Below are positions 7,282 through 14,357 of a DNA stretch of 18,218 bases, in pieces. Under the pieces are notes generated by a model. The model was not told the DNA's origin. It did not search any database and saw only the letters and a list, made by a program, of their open reading frames with translations. Source of the stretch: SZAS-3 sp964386785 (GTDB taxonomy: Bacteria; Chlamydiota; Chlamydiia; Chlamydiales; JAAKFR01); contig CAYLUD010000031.1 in NCBI GenBank assembly GCA_964386785.1, positions 1 through 18,218 on the forward strand, given 5' to 3'. Numbering within the stretch: position 1 is the first letter of the stretch; every line of letters starts with the position of its first letter. A program made the translations under genes and the position numbers.

Positions 7282-7310
7282 ATTATATACTACAGTAGAA
7301 TTTTAGTCTG
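7282..7310 (-). promoter_or_regulatory. Candidate promoter of the EamA gene
   Basis: On the minus strand a perfect TATAAT (7287 to 7282) lies 17 bases after CAGACT (7310 to 7305), which shares the GAC core of TTGACA. Transcription would start near 7275, about 33 bases before the ATG. It gives the transporter its own promoter downstream of the T3S operon. Confidence 0.4.
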
Positions 7311-7344
7311 ATTAGAATATGAAAAATAAATTTTTTATAATCAT

Positions 7345-8187
7345 CTATGTCGGATGTGCAAGAAAAGAAGGAAGGATTTTAGAGAGCAGTTGTATCACGG
7401 AATGGAGCCATTTGGACAGTTCTAGATCGAATTGTTTAAGCATGAGAGACCACCCTAAGAGGAGAATGAGGATGGCTACAAAGGCTTTTAATGCATAGAG
7501 CAGAAACGTAATCTGCACCTGTGGTGCCATTCGATTGGCAATTCCAAGAAATAAATCCGTCATGAGGAGGGCGAGCAGTGTGGGAGCAGATAGTTGGAGA
7601 ATCATGAGAACCGTTTGTTGAGCTAGCTGAAGGAAAAGAGAAAAAATGGGACTATGCTCTCGTAACAAGGCTGCTGGCAAAAAATGATCTATGGGAATGA
7701 GTTCAAACGAAGCCAACATTCCTTGGCAGTACAAAAAAAATCCACCGCCACCATAGAACATCACCAGGAGAAGATTACTAAAAAATGTACCTATGGGTGA
7801 GGTCGGAACTGTGGATAAGGGATCCGTTACTTGTAAACTTTGAGCTCCTCGTTGCATATCAATCAAAGCTCCCGCCGACTGGATGTAGTAGTAAGGGACA
7901 GAAATCAGAAACCCCAGTAAGGATCCAATAACTGCTTCTTTAATCAAAAGGGCCATAAAGAGAGGAGTCATATTTGCTGCAACATGCGGAGCTTTTAGCA
8001 TAAGAAAGGGAAAAAAAATGAAAGAAAGAGCGATTCCAAATCCAATTTTTATTGGATCTGGAAGGGCCTTGCCCCCAAGAAATGGCGAAATTGCAATGGT
8101 GGGGACAATGCGGGCCAATGTAAGGAGGTAGAGCCCCCATAGTTCAGCGGGAGGGCGTACCGTTACGAGGGATAGGTAAGAATCCAT
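7345..8187 (-). CDS. sctT: Type III secretion export apparatus protein SctT (CdsT)
   Basis: SctT (YscT/SpaR/FliR family) is a polytopic inner-membrane subunit that, with SctR and SctS, builds the export gate inside the basal body. The product has 280 residues, normal for the family, and about six hydrophobic segments. It carries the conserved SAGALIDMQRG region followed by DPLSTVPTSPIG, and FLGIANRMAPQVQI towards the C-terminus. ATG 8187 shares a base with the TGA of sctS (TGATG), indicating translational coupling; an in-frame GTG at 8190 is the alternative start. It is the last gene of the sctJ-to-sctT unit. No clear terminator follows before the EamA promoter. Confidence 0.93.
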   Translation of the reverse strand: MDSYLSLVTVRPPAELWGLYLLTLARIVPTIAISPFLGGKALPDPIKIGFGIALSFIFFPFLMLKAPHVAANMTPLFMALLIKEAVIGSLLGFLISVPYYYIQSAGALIDMQRGAQSLQVTDPLSTVPTSPIGTFFSNLLLVMFYGGGGFFLYCQGMLASFELIPIDHFLPAALLREHSPIFSLFLQLAQQTVLMILQLSAPTLLALLMTDLFLGIANRMAPQVQITFLLYALKAFVAILILLLGWSLMLKQFDLELSKWLHSVIQLLSKILPSFLAHPT

Positions 8188-8474
8188 CACAACTGCAGTT
8201 TGTAAAAATTTTTCAATAGTTGCGTTGCGAATTCGATCAGCAATCCACTAATCCACCCTCCGGTGAGCATAATAGTGCCAATAATCGCGACCATTTTGAT
8301 TGCAAAGGCAAACGTTTGCTCTTGAATTTGAGTCGCTGCTTGGACAATCGCAACCAGGAGCCCAATAATCGATGCGACCGCAATGGGAGGGCCGGAAAGA
8401 ATCAAAATGATCAAGAGAGATTGATAGGTATATTCAAAAATGACGGATTGGAATGTAACTGCAAAGAAGTCCAT
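8187..8474 (-). CDS. sctS: Type III secretion export apparatus protein SctS (CdsS)
   Basis: SctS (YscS/FliQ family) is the small two-helix subunit of the inner-membrane export gate. The 95-residue product has two long hydrophobic hairpin helices: ILILSGPPIAVASIIGLLVA and MVAIIGTIMLTGGWISGLLI. The conserved AATQIQEQT turn lies between them. Length and architecture are typical. Its ATG directly follows the TAG of sctR with no spacer, and its TGA overlaps the start of sctT. Confidence 0.95.
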   Translation of the reverse strand: MDFFAVTFQSVIFEYTYQSLLIILILSGPPIAVASIIGLLVAIVQAATQIQEQTFAFAIKMVAIIGTIMLTGGWISGLLIEFATQLLKNFYKLQL

Positions 8475-9293
8475 CTATCGAAAGCTTAGCACAAGCCCCT
8501 CCAAGATTAAAGACCAACCATTCACCATGACGAGCAAGAGAAGTTTTAAAGGTAATGAAATAGACAGAGGGGAAAGCATCATCATTTGCATAGCCAACAA
8601 GATGTTTGATGTGACTAAATCAATGACAAAGAATGGAATATAGATCAGGACGCCAATCTCGAAAGCAGACTTGATCTGGGATACGATAAAAGAAGGCACA
8701 GCAATGATGAAGTCTGTGGGTTGAACGGTATTTTTTACCGATTCAGGGAACGTTTTTTGAGCCAAATGGAGGAATCCCTCGATTTGTTTTTTGCCACTAT
8801 TGCGAATAAGAAAGTCTCGCATCGGCTCTTTTGATACGTTGACAACTTGTAATGCAACATAGGCAGACTCTTTGGAGAACAGAGATGAGGGAAGCTGCCC
8901 TTTGAGGATGGGTTCCGCTTGTTGGTACATAGCCAACCCTGTTGGATACATGACGTAAATCGTTAGTACTAAGGCAATCCCGTTTAGAATCTGATTCGGA
9001 GGGGTTTGTTGTGTTCCCATCGCACTGCGCAAGAGAGCCAAGGTAATGATGATTTTCATGAACGATGTGAGCAGCATGATCAGAAAAGGAGCGAGCGCAA
9101 GTAGGACCAAAATCACTGCTTGCGTGATTAAGTCAGGATACCCAGAGCCCAGTTCCTCGCTAGGCTGCAGCGTTTGTTCTCCAGGTAGACTAAATTGAGG
9201 GGAGGTTTGACCAACTGTTATGGGGGCAGCTAGTAAGGGATCGGCGAATATAGGCAATAAGAGAGTGACTAGAATCAGGAAATAACGGATCAA
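8475..9293 (-). CDS. sctR: Type III secretion export apparatus protein SctR (CdsR)
   Basis: SctR (YscR/FliP family) is the main subunit of the export gate. Of 272 residues, the first 65 include a signal-like hydrophobic start (MIRYFLILVTLLLPIFADPLLA) and a polar linker longer than in YscR, as in chlamydial and flagellar FliP homologues. The core follows the family closely: FLIMLLTSFMKIIITLALLRSAMGTQQTPPNQ, a central periplasmic-type segment, then FEIGVLIYIPFFVIDLVTSN and LPLKLLLLVMVNGW. The ATG overlaps the sctL stop by four bases and sctS follows immediately. Confidence 0.95.
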   Translation of the reverse strand: MIRYFLILVTLLLPIFADPLLAAPITVGQTSPQFSLPGEQTLQPSEELGSGYPDLITQAVILVLLALAPFLIMLLTSFMKIIITLALLRSAMGTQQTPPNQILNGIALVLTIYVMYPTGLAMYQQAEPILKGQLPSSLFSKESAYVALQVVNVSKEPMRDFLIRNSGKKQIEGFLHLAQKTFPESVKNTVQPTDFIIAVPSFIVSQIKSAFEIGVLIYIPFFVIDLVTSNILLAMQMMMLSPLSISLPLKLLLLVMVNGWSLILEGLVLSFR

Positions 9294-9931
9294 AGAGGGA
9301 GTCCTCCCTTTTGAAAAAACTCTCCTAGAGCCAGCTCCAGAGCTTGTAACTGTTGGTCAAGGTTGACAGATAGAATGCCCCCCTCGCTTTCAATAGTACA
9401 CTGGCCGGGAAGAATATCGTCTCGAGGCACAACCGAAAAGGTATCTATGTGATCAAAAACTTTTTTTAATTGCGCTTTTTGCTCTTCGATACGTTGTAAA
9501 TCAGCCTTGTTTACAAACAAGGTAACTTTGCGGTGTTGCGCAATGGATTTCATTGAGGTGCGGATGATATCAATCAAGATATTTGGGTCATTTTCTAGGG
9601 TTTTCCCAATGATTCTTTTCACAGCAGCCAACGTTACAGGCACAAGAGCAGTAGCTACTTCATCGCGTACGGTATCAATTTGTTTTTGTAGGGCAGCTAG
9701 TTGGGATGTCCACTTTTTTAATCCTTCCTGAAAGCCCTGTTCGCTTCCTTGTTGCATGGCTTGCTTGGTTTTTTCTTCGGAATCAATTTCTAGCTGTACT
9801 TTTGTTTGGTTGAGTTCTTGATTTAATTCTTCCGCATGTACCCACTGAGCAAATTGATCCCTGGTGAGAATTTTGCTATCTACTGGGCGTACGATTTTCT
9901 TCGTGTTGAGAATTTCAAAGGAAGGTTTCAT
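9290..9931 (-). CDS. sctL: Type III secretion stator/sorting-platform protein SctL (CdsL)
   Basis: SctL (YscL/FliH family) is a cytosolic protein that holds the SctN ATPase in check and links it to the C-ring/sorting platform. The product has 213 residues. A short N-terminus is followed by a charged coiled region (about residues 30-75, with EELNQELNQTKVQLEIDSEEK and a QGSEQGFQEGLKKW motif). A globular V-ATPase-E-like C-terminal domain includes VTLFVNKADLQRIEEQ and GQCTIESEGGILSVNLDQQL. The frame extends upstream to 10030 within the preceding gene. ATG 9931 is chosen because it overlaps that gene's TGA by four bases (ATGA) and gives a normal length. Confidence 0.9.
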   Translation of the reverse strand: MKPSFEILNTKKIVRPVDSKILTRDQFAQWVHAEELNQELNQTKVQLEIDSEEKTKQAMQQGSEQGFQEGLKKWTSQLAALQKQIDTVRDEVATALVPVTLAAVKRIIGKTLENDPNILIDIIRTSMKSIAQHRKVTLFVNKADLQRIEEQKAQLKKVFDHIDTFSVVPRDDILPGQCTIESEGGILSVNLDQQLQALELALGEFFQKGGLPL

Positions 9932-10680
9932 TGAATTTGCTCCAAAAGAGAAAGGAGTTGTTGGCGGAAGTAGTGGGTCAAATTTTCGGATGGAGTAGAT
10001 TGCATGACCTGCGTATACAGGGGCTCCCATTTTTTATCAAACCGGCGAATGAGATGCCATTGGAAGCTTTTGCTTTCTGTAGATGTGGCCTTAGCCATAC
10101 GCATCAACCCTTGCTCAAAGACCCAAGCCCATAGAGTTGCTGGTTTCCTGTCCCACCGTGCAAGATCCCATTTGGGAGGGGCCCATCGGCGCGGTTGTCG
10201 AACACAATATTGGAGGTATTGTTGTTGCGATGTAGACAGAATTTGATTCAGAGTTATTAGTATTTTTTTATCTAAGACTTGACTCAGTTGGGCTGCAAGA
10301 TCGTGTAACCCTAAGAAGTGAACGACTTGTTCTAGTCGTAAATAGGCGAAATCTAGCAAAGAAAAAAACGGGGAATGATCTAGTAAGCCATAAAGCAAAA
10401 TTTCCTTAGGGGGAAGAAGAGCATTGCGTAAAAATCGAAGACACACGTAGCGCGTGGAGGAATGGGCGTCAGGGAGTAAAGAGAGAGGCACAGGCGTACT
10501 TGGGTACCATGAGGGGTGATACCGTTCTAAGAATGACGGATCATCAAGAAGGGTTGCCATCGATTGGTGGGCAACCAATGAGTCTGATGGAGGGGGGGCC
10601 TTGGTGTCGATGACGGCTTGCTTTTTTAACGTCATCCATAATTGCTGTTCAAGACGACTGGAAGATGGATTCCTTGACAT
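9928..10680 (-). CDS. SctK-like type III secretion protein (position of CT560)
   Basis: This 250-residue soluble protein lies between sctJ and sctL, where C. trachomatis has CT560 and Yersinia-type operons have sctK. SctK proteins are poorly conserved accessory factors that connect the inner ring to the sorting platform. No unmistakable motif is visible. A Pro-rich N-terminus of about 65 residues precedes a mostly helical Leu/Trp/Arg-rich body (LRFLRNALLPPKEILLYGLL, FAYLRLEQVVHFLGLHDLAA). There is no signal peptide or membrane segment. The stop overlaps sctL (ATGA), and sctJ ends 8 bases upstream. The assignment is mainly positional, so the gene symbol is left empty. Confidence 0.7.
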   Translation of the reverse strand: MSRNPSSSRLEQQLWMTLKKQAVIDTKAPPPSDSLVAHQSMATLLDDPSFLERYHPSWYPSTPVPLSLLPDAHSSTRYVCLRFLRNALLPPKEILLYGLLDHSPFFSLLDFAYLRLEQVVHFLGLHDLAAQLSQVLDKKILITLNQILSTSQQQYLQYCVRQPRRWAPPKWDLARWDRKPATLWAWVFEQGLMRMAKATSTESKSFQWHLIRRFDKKWEPLYTQVMQSTPSENLTHYFRQQLLSLLEQIQ

Positions 10681-10688
10681 ATCTTGCC

Positions 10689-11564
10689 CTATGCTGGGTT
10701 CTCTTCTTCCGGATGGGGTATTTCTTCCTCATTAGTAACTGGGACGTAGGGATGTAATGCAAACAGAGATTTCAGACCCCAATTTTTAATGAGAAGATGG
10801 CCTTTCCAAGCAATCCACACAAGGGCTGCTAAAAGAACAAAAACAAGAAAGAGGAGAAAGAAAAAGATCAAGCGAAAGGCCAGAGCAGATTGTTTTGCAA
10901 GAATGAGTCCCCAAATAGAGATATAATCATAACAAGGAGAGCCTTCTTCGCGATCAAAGGCTACATCTGACATAAGAACGCGATCGGCAATGACGGAGAC
11001 ATTGTCTACTGTGAGCCCAGGTAGTGCACTCGATACAAGTCGTTTGATTTTATTGACCATGATGGCGTTGGGGTTATCCAATACACCGCGATGTTTGACA
11101 TAAACAGATGCAGTTAAAGGGATGCCTTCCTGTTGCTCTTGTGGGAAAGTAATTTGTACATCAGCATCGAGAATCCCATCCATCTTGCGGATGGTACCTG
11201 CTAGTTGCTCGGATAGACCCTCTTGATAGCGAATTCTATTTTGAAGCTCTGAGGGAACTAACCCTTGATCTCCAAATAAATCCAGGAGCGTAGTGCTTTT
11301 GGCTCGAGGTAAACCAGATTGATTTAGAAGGCCGATGGCTTCTGTTGTCGAGCTTGCTGGAACGGCAATATTCCACAATTTTGCAGTGGATCCGCCTCCA
11401 ACCGTCGAACTAGGAGCTGGAATTTTCTGTGCGCTGATGCCGTGGCTATTCAAGAGAACAATCACTTCATTTGCTTCGCGTTCAGGTAGATTATAGGCAA
11501 TCGTAGAAACGCTATGGCAGCCAACAAAGCCAAGTAGAATGAGCAAAGAAAGCAACCACTTCAT
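10689..11564 (-). CDS. sctJ: Type III secretion inner-membrane ring lipoprotein SctJ (CdsJ)
   Basis: SctJ (YscJ/PrgK family) forms the periplasmic face of the inner-membrane ring of the basal body. The 291-residue product has a lipoprotein signal peptide (MKWLLSLLILLGFVGCHS) with lipidated C16. Two ring-building domains follow, with the typical LPEREANEVIVLLNSHGI and GLPRAKSTTLLDLFGDQGLVPS segments. A transmembrane helix near 226-253 and a short acidic cytosolic tail complete it. GGTGA lies 6 bases before the ATG. It is the first gene of the sctJKLRST unit, and no clear promoter was found in the 200 bases upstream. Its first 54 bases are present again, degenerate, at 14192-14249. Confidence 0.95.
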   Translation of the reverse strand: MKWLLSLLILLGFVGCHSVSTIAYNLPEREANEVIVLLNSHGISAQKIPAPSSTVGGGSTAKLWNIAVPASSTTEAIGLLNQSGLPRAKSTTLLDLFGDQGLVPSELQNRIRYQEGLSEQLAGTIRKMDGILDADVQITFPQEQQEGIPLTASVYVKHRGVLDNPNAIMVNKIKRLVSSALPGLTVDNVSVIADRVLMSDVAFDREEGSPCYDYISIWGLILAKQSALAFRLIFFFLLFLVFVLLAALVWIAWKGHLLIKNWGLKSLFALHPYVPVTNEEEIPHPEEENPA

Positions 11565-11676
11565 GAATAGTCACCATAGCAGGTCATGTAATTAGTGCCA
11601 ATCTCGAACCAAATGATGAATTTGTAGCGATAATTCTTTTGGGAGCGTAGGGGTTTGTTCAAGGAGCGTCAACGGT
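11511..11676. repeat. Direct repeat A: HEAT-gene tail/sctJ head junction
   Basis: About 166 bases match 14192-14357 in the same orientation. The central part (11575-11658 versus 14256-14339) differs at only four positions. The repeat contains the first 54 bases of intact sctJ, the intergenic spacer, and the last ~85 bases of the HEAT-like gene. Similarity decays at both edges. See repeat B. Confidence 0.9.
11592..11676 (-). pseudogene. 3' fragment of the HEAT-like gene
   Basis: The minus-strand frame ends PTLPKELSLQIHHLVRDWH-stop, matching the C-terminus of the intact HEAT-like protein except for one residue (R for Q). The spacing to sctJ equals that in the duplicated copy. Upstream of about 11676 the reading frame continues to an ATG at 11783, but the sequence is unrelated to the HEAT protein, so the 63-residue ORF is a chance fusion. 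Confidence 0.85.
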
Positions 11677-11834
11677 TTTCCCGAATGCAGCAAAATAGGG
11701 AATTTCCCTAGGTAAGGCAGGATTAGAATGGTCGTATCGCTGATTGGAAATAGACGGAAAACCAGATGAACGATCCTACTCATGTCAAAGGTGAAATCGG
11801 TGAAGAACCTGCAGACTCTACAATAGGATGACTT

Positions 11835-12032
11835 CTACTTGAACTCTGACTTGAAGGCTGAAGCAATTTGAGTCAGGTTTATAGTTCTGACGATGAACAG
11901 AGCTTGAATAATTAGCCAGGCAGTCGAGACAACGGTTATGCCAATCGAAAAAAAATGGATAGGATTGCTCGCAACGCATTGATGTGTTTCAATGTGCCTT
12001 GCTGTTTGACAACCAAGAGATATAATCGCCCC
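11835..12032 (-). other. Start-less hydrophobic open frame
   Basis: A stop-to-stop minus-strand frame of about 65 codons includes a transmembrane-like run (FFSIGITVVSTAWLIIQALF) and a polar tail ending FKSEFK. It has no ATG, GTG or TTG in usable position, so it is at best a decayed membrane-protein gene. The surrounding 11784-12054 holds nothing else apart from the promoter candidate. Confidence 0.2.
11999..12026 (+). promoter_or_regulatory. Candidate promoter of the ankyrin-like gene
   Basis: A perfect TATAAT at 12021-12026 follows TTGCTG (11999-12004) by 16 bases. A better -35-like TTGACA (12006-12011) is only 9 bases away and cannot pair with it. Transcription would begin near 12033. Confidence 0.4.
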
Positions 12033-12120
12033 TCAGCGATTTCTTTACACCAGATTGTTTTTTGTCCATTGCAGAGAGGGTGTTGTAAAATTACAAAAAA
12101 AACAAACCAATATTGTTAAT

Positions 12121-13803
12121 ATGACAAACACTGTTTTTCGCAGGGAAGAAGTATCACCCGAACCATTTTATGAGGTGGACATCCCCCTAACAGATCGCAC
12201 TGAGCAGAAATATGTTAGGGTGTATCGCTGTTGGACGGATTCTGGGGCTTTAAAATGGCGGTTCGATATCCCATTAAATAGGCAGCAAATATATAAGCTG
12301 GAAGTGGATAAAATGGAGCTAATCGATCGCATATCCATACTTGCTATGTATTATCTGGAAGATTCTCGTGGTATCACAGGGCGTCATGAGTTGATCAACA
12401 TGCTCATGAACATTGCAAAATTAGGCCATGAAAAGGCTTTAGCAAGTCTTCTTGTTTACAATGAAACATTGCCGGACAATGAACAAATTCCAACCGCCGA
12501 TCTAGATCAAGCTGCTAAAGAGACTGCTAGGTACGGTAACGTAGCAGCTCTTGAATTACTTGTATCTAAGGATAGGGTGCCGATTGCATATCTAGGCGAG
12601 GCAGTTATACAAGCTGTTCAGTACGGTAACGTAGCAGCTCTTGAATTACTTGTATCTAAGGATAGGGTGCCGATTGCATATCTAGGCGAGGCAGTTATAC
12701 AAGCTGTTCAGTACGGTAATGTAGCAGCTCTTGAATTACTTGTATCTAAGGGTAGGGTGCCGATTGCATATCTAGGCGAGGCAGTTATACAAGCTGTTCA
12801 GCACGGTCACGTAGCAGCTCTTGAATTACTTGTATCTAATGGTAGAAGGGGCGGCCCTGAATATTTATCTGACGCAATGAACGAAGCTATGGCTAGAAAT
12901 GATGTAGTATCTCTTGCCATTCTTTTATTTCATGATAAATCGGGTCCAGATCCTATAGCGAATGAGAGTCTTGTTTCTTTTTTATCTGCAAACCCTGAAA
13001 TTTCAGATCAACAGGTATCTGAGGCGATCAGTTGGGCGATGCACCATGAGCGGATAGAGGCGCTTAGTGTGCTTGTATCTTTCTTGCACATGCCGGTAGA
13101 CTGCCTAGGTGCTGCTCTTGTAATGGCTGCTGAGTATAATCATATACAGGCGCTTCGCCTACTTGTATCTCGTGGCCTACAGAGTGTATGTCTTGGTGCA
13201 TACAGCATGGAATTATGGGTCTCTTGGATAGAGGTCGCACGCAGATGGGCGATTGAAAATAATGGTTTCGAAGCTTTTGTCATGCTGCTGTTTTCTGATG
13301 GGTCAGAGCGAGATGACCAATGCGTGCATCAGCTTACTCGTTTTTTATCTGAAGGTTCCGAGATACCTTCTGATTCCTTATTAAAGGCAATGGTGTGGGT
13401 AGTTCAAGAAGGGCATATCAGCGCTTTTCCCTTATTTTTATCTGATAATAGGATTTCACATGACTTTCTAGGTGCAGCTCTTGTGGCAGCTGTTGGGGCG
13501 GGTCAGATGGAGATTGTGAATCTGTTGTTACGTGATGATAGGATTTCACATGACTTTCTAGGTGAAGCTCTTGAAGCAGCTGCTGGGGCGGGTCAGATGG
13601 AGATTATGAACATACTGTTACGTGATGATAGGATTTCATATGACTTTCTAGGTGCAGCTCTTGTGGTAGCTGCTGGGGCGGGTCAGATGGAGATTGTGAA
13701 TCTGCTGTTACGTCGTTATAGGATTTCACGTGACTGTATAGATAAAGCTCGTGAAGCAGCTACTGGAGTGGGTCAGATAGGGATTGTGCGCCTGCTTTTG
13801 TAA
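12121..13803 (+). CDS. Ankyrin-like tandem-repeat protein
   Basis: This 560-residue alpha-solenoid protein has an N-terminal domain of about 100 residues that I do not recognise. Repeats of 30 residues follow, each with the ankyrin-type helix pair signature (AVIQAVQYGNVAALELLVS; ALVAAVGAGQMEIVNLLLR) but without the canonical TPLH turn. Such 30-residue variants resemble ankyrin arrays of amoebal symbionts and giant viruses. Two blocks are nearly identical at DNA level (residues about 138-240 and 443-560), with diverged repeats between them. The frame opens at TTG 12055. ATG 12121 is preferred, though neither has a ribosome-binding site. The protein has no signal peptide or membrane helix. Ankyrin proteins of intracellular bacteria are often secreted host-interaction proteins; that role here is inference. 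It lies opposite in strand to its flanking genes, between duplicated junctions. Confidence 0.8.
   Translation: MTNTVFRREEVSPEPFYEVDIPLTDRTEQKYVRVYRCWTDSGALKWRFDIPLNRQQIYKLEVDKMELIDRISILAMYYLEDSRGITGRHELINMLMNIAKLGHEKALASLLVYNETLPDNEQIPTADLDQAAKETARYGNVAALELLVSKDRVPIAYLGEAVIQAVQYGNVAALELLVSKDRVPIAYLGEAVIQAVQYGNVAALELLVSKGRVPIAYLGEAVIQAVQHGHVAALELLVSNGRRGGPEYLSDAMNEAMARNDVVSLAILLFHDKSGPDPIANESLVSFLSANPEISDQQVSEAISWAMHHERIEALSVLVSFLHMPVDCLGAALVMAAEYNHIQALRLLVSRGLQSVCLGAYSMELWVSWIEVARRWAIENNGFEAFVMLLFSDGSERDDQCVHQLTRFLSEGSEIPSDSLLKAMVWVVQEGHISAFPLFLSDNRISHDFLGAALVAAVGAGQMEIVNLLLRDDRISHDFLGEALEAAAGAGQMEIMNILLRDDRISYDFLGAALVVAAGAGQMEIVNLLLRRYRISRDCIDKAREAATGVGQIGIVRLLL
12532..12842 (+). repeat. 90-bp tandem repeats, block 1
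   Basis: Units begin at 12532, 12622, 12712 and 12802 (the last partial). Each encodes a 30-residue repeat starting YGNVAALELLVSKDRVPIAY. The first two full units are identical at the DNA level, and the third differs by a few bases (K-D to K-G). This indicates recent expansion by slippage or unequal exchange. Confidence 0.9.
13447..13800 (+). repeat. 90-bp tandem repeats, block 2
   Basis: Full units begin at 13501, 13591 and 13681, with partial units at 13447-13500 and 13771-13800. They encode 30-residue repeats around GQMEIVNLLLRDDRISHDFL. The last unit has diverged (RRYRISRDCIDKA). The sequence differs from block 1, so the two blocks expanded separately. Confidence 0.9.
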
Positions 13804-13858
13804 TCTGCACCGAATAAAAAATAAGTTGATGTAAAAGAACTCGCTGAGGGCGATTAAG

Positions 13859-13888
13859 GTGGTTTCAAGGAGCTAGCCGAACACTTAT
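13859..13888. repeat. 30-bp dispersed repeat, copy 1
   Basis: GTGGTTTCAAGG, two differing bases, then CTAGCCGAACACTTAT; this matches 17912-17941 in the same orientation. In one plus-strand frame both read GFK(E/G)LAEHL, so they may be tails of a multicopy gene. Origin unknown. Confidence 0.6.
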
Positions 13889-13941
13889 AGGACTGTTAAC
13901 GTATCCGTTCCGTGTGGGCGACAAGATCAACGTTTGTGTTT

Positions 13942-14137
13942 ATGATGTTGCGGGATTCGCCCACATGTGAAGAGATTGTTGAAATAATTCGTCTGCTGCA
14001 AGAAGAGATCTCTGTTTTTAAAAAAAAGAAGCTGCATGACTGAAAGATCAGAATATCCTTCTTCAGAAGAAGAATCTGTTTTTAAAGGGCCGAGTAGTGA
14101 ATCTGGAAGAGAGACTGAAGTTGCATGTAGACAATAG
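13942..14137 (+). CDS. Small acidic ORF split at an A8 run (possible frameshift)
   Basis: Two 33-codon frames overlap by 8 bases. The first (13942-14043) contains CEEIVEIIRLLQEEISVFKK; the second (14036-14137) reads MTERSEYPSSEEESVFKGPS and on to EVACRQ. A run of eight A after CTGTTTTT lies in the overlap zone. Loss of one A would fuse them into a single protein of about 66 residues with two copies of an E-E-x-S-V-F-K motif. It could be one slippage-controlled gene, a gene broken by a frameshift, or noise. No ribosome-binding site is obvious. It lies between the ankyrin-like gene and the sctJ remnant. Confidence 0.3.
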
Positions 14138-14191
14138 CTCTCTTTCCCCGAGTCAGGATCGAAAGAAGAGTACGCAAGCCACAGTAGCAGT

Positions 14192-14249
14192 GCTATGGCA
14201 GCCAACAAAGCCTAGTAGAATGAGCCAGGAAAGCCGCCCCTGTATGCAT
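14192..14249 (-). pseudogene. Degenerate 5' fragment of sctJ
   Basis: The minus strand carries an ATG (14249) and then, four bases out of frame relative to sctJ, a sequence encoding LSWLILLGFVGCHS. This is nearly the SctJ signal peptide and lipobox. The four extra bases put it out of frame with the ATG, and similarity ends just after the HS codons. It is a dead copy left by the junction duplication. Confidence 0.8.
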
Positions 14250-14357
14250 AGTCACCATAGCGGGTCATGTAATTAGTGCCAATCTTGAACCAAATGATGA
14301 ATTTGTAGCGATAATTCTTTTGGGAGTGTAGGGGCTTGTTGAAGGACCATCAACTGT
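14192..14357. repeat. Direct repeat B: HEAT-gene tail/sctJ head junction
   Basis: This partner of repeat A holds the last ~85 bases of the intact HEAT-like gene, the same spacer, and the broken sctJ start. The two copies are about 2.68 kb apart. The material between them, with the ankyrin-like gene, is the inserted part. Confidence 0.9.

Noticed and set aside
8187..9293. Plus-strand ORFs antisense to sctS and sctR
   Set aside because: They are shadows of strongly conserved minus-strand genes and have no start signals.
11592..11783. 63-codon ORF upstream of sctJ as a separate gene
   Set aside because: Only its last ~28 codons are meaningful, being a duplicated tail of the HEAT-like gene; the remainder is unrelated chance extension.
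12006..12026. TTGACA and TATAAT as one consensus promoter
   Set aside because: The 9-base spacing is too short for sigma-70-type recognition; a weaker TTGCTG at 16 bases was used instead.
12532..13800. Regular repeats as a possible CRISPR array
   Set aside because: Units are contiguous 90-bp coding repeats in frame, with no unique spacers.
13927..14208. 93-codon minus-strand ORF
   Set aside because: Its first codons come from the broken sctJ copy in the wrong frame and the rest is antisense to the small acidic ORF.
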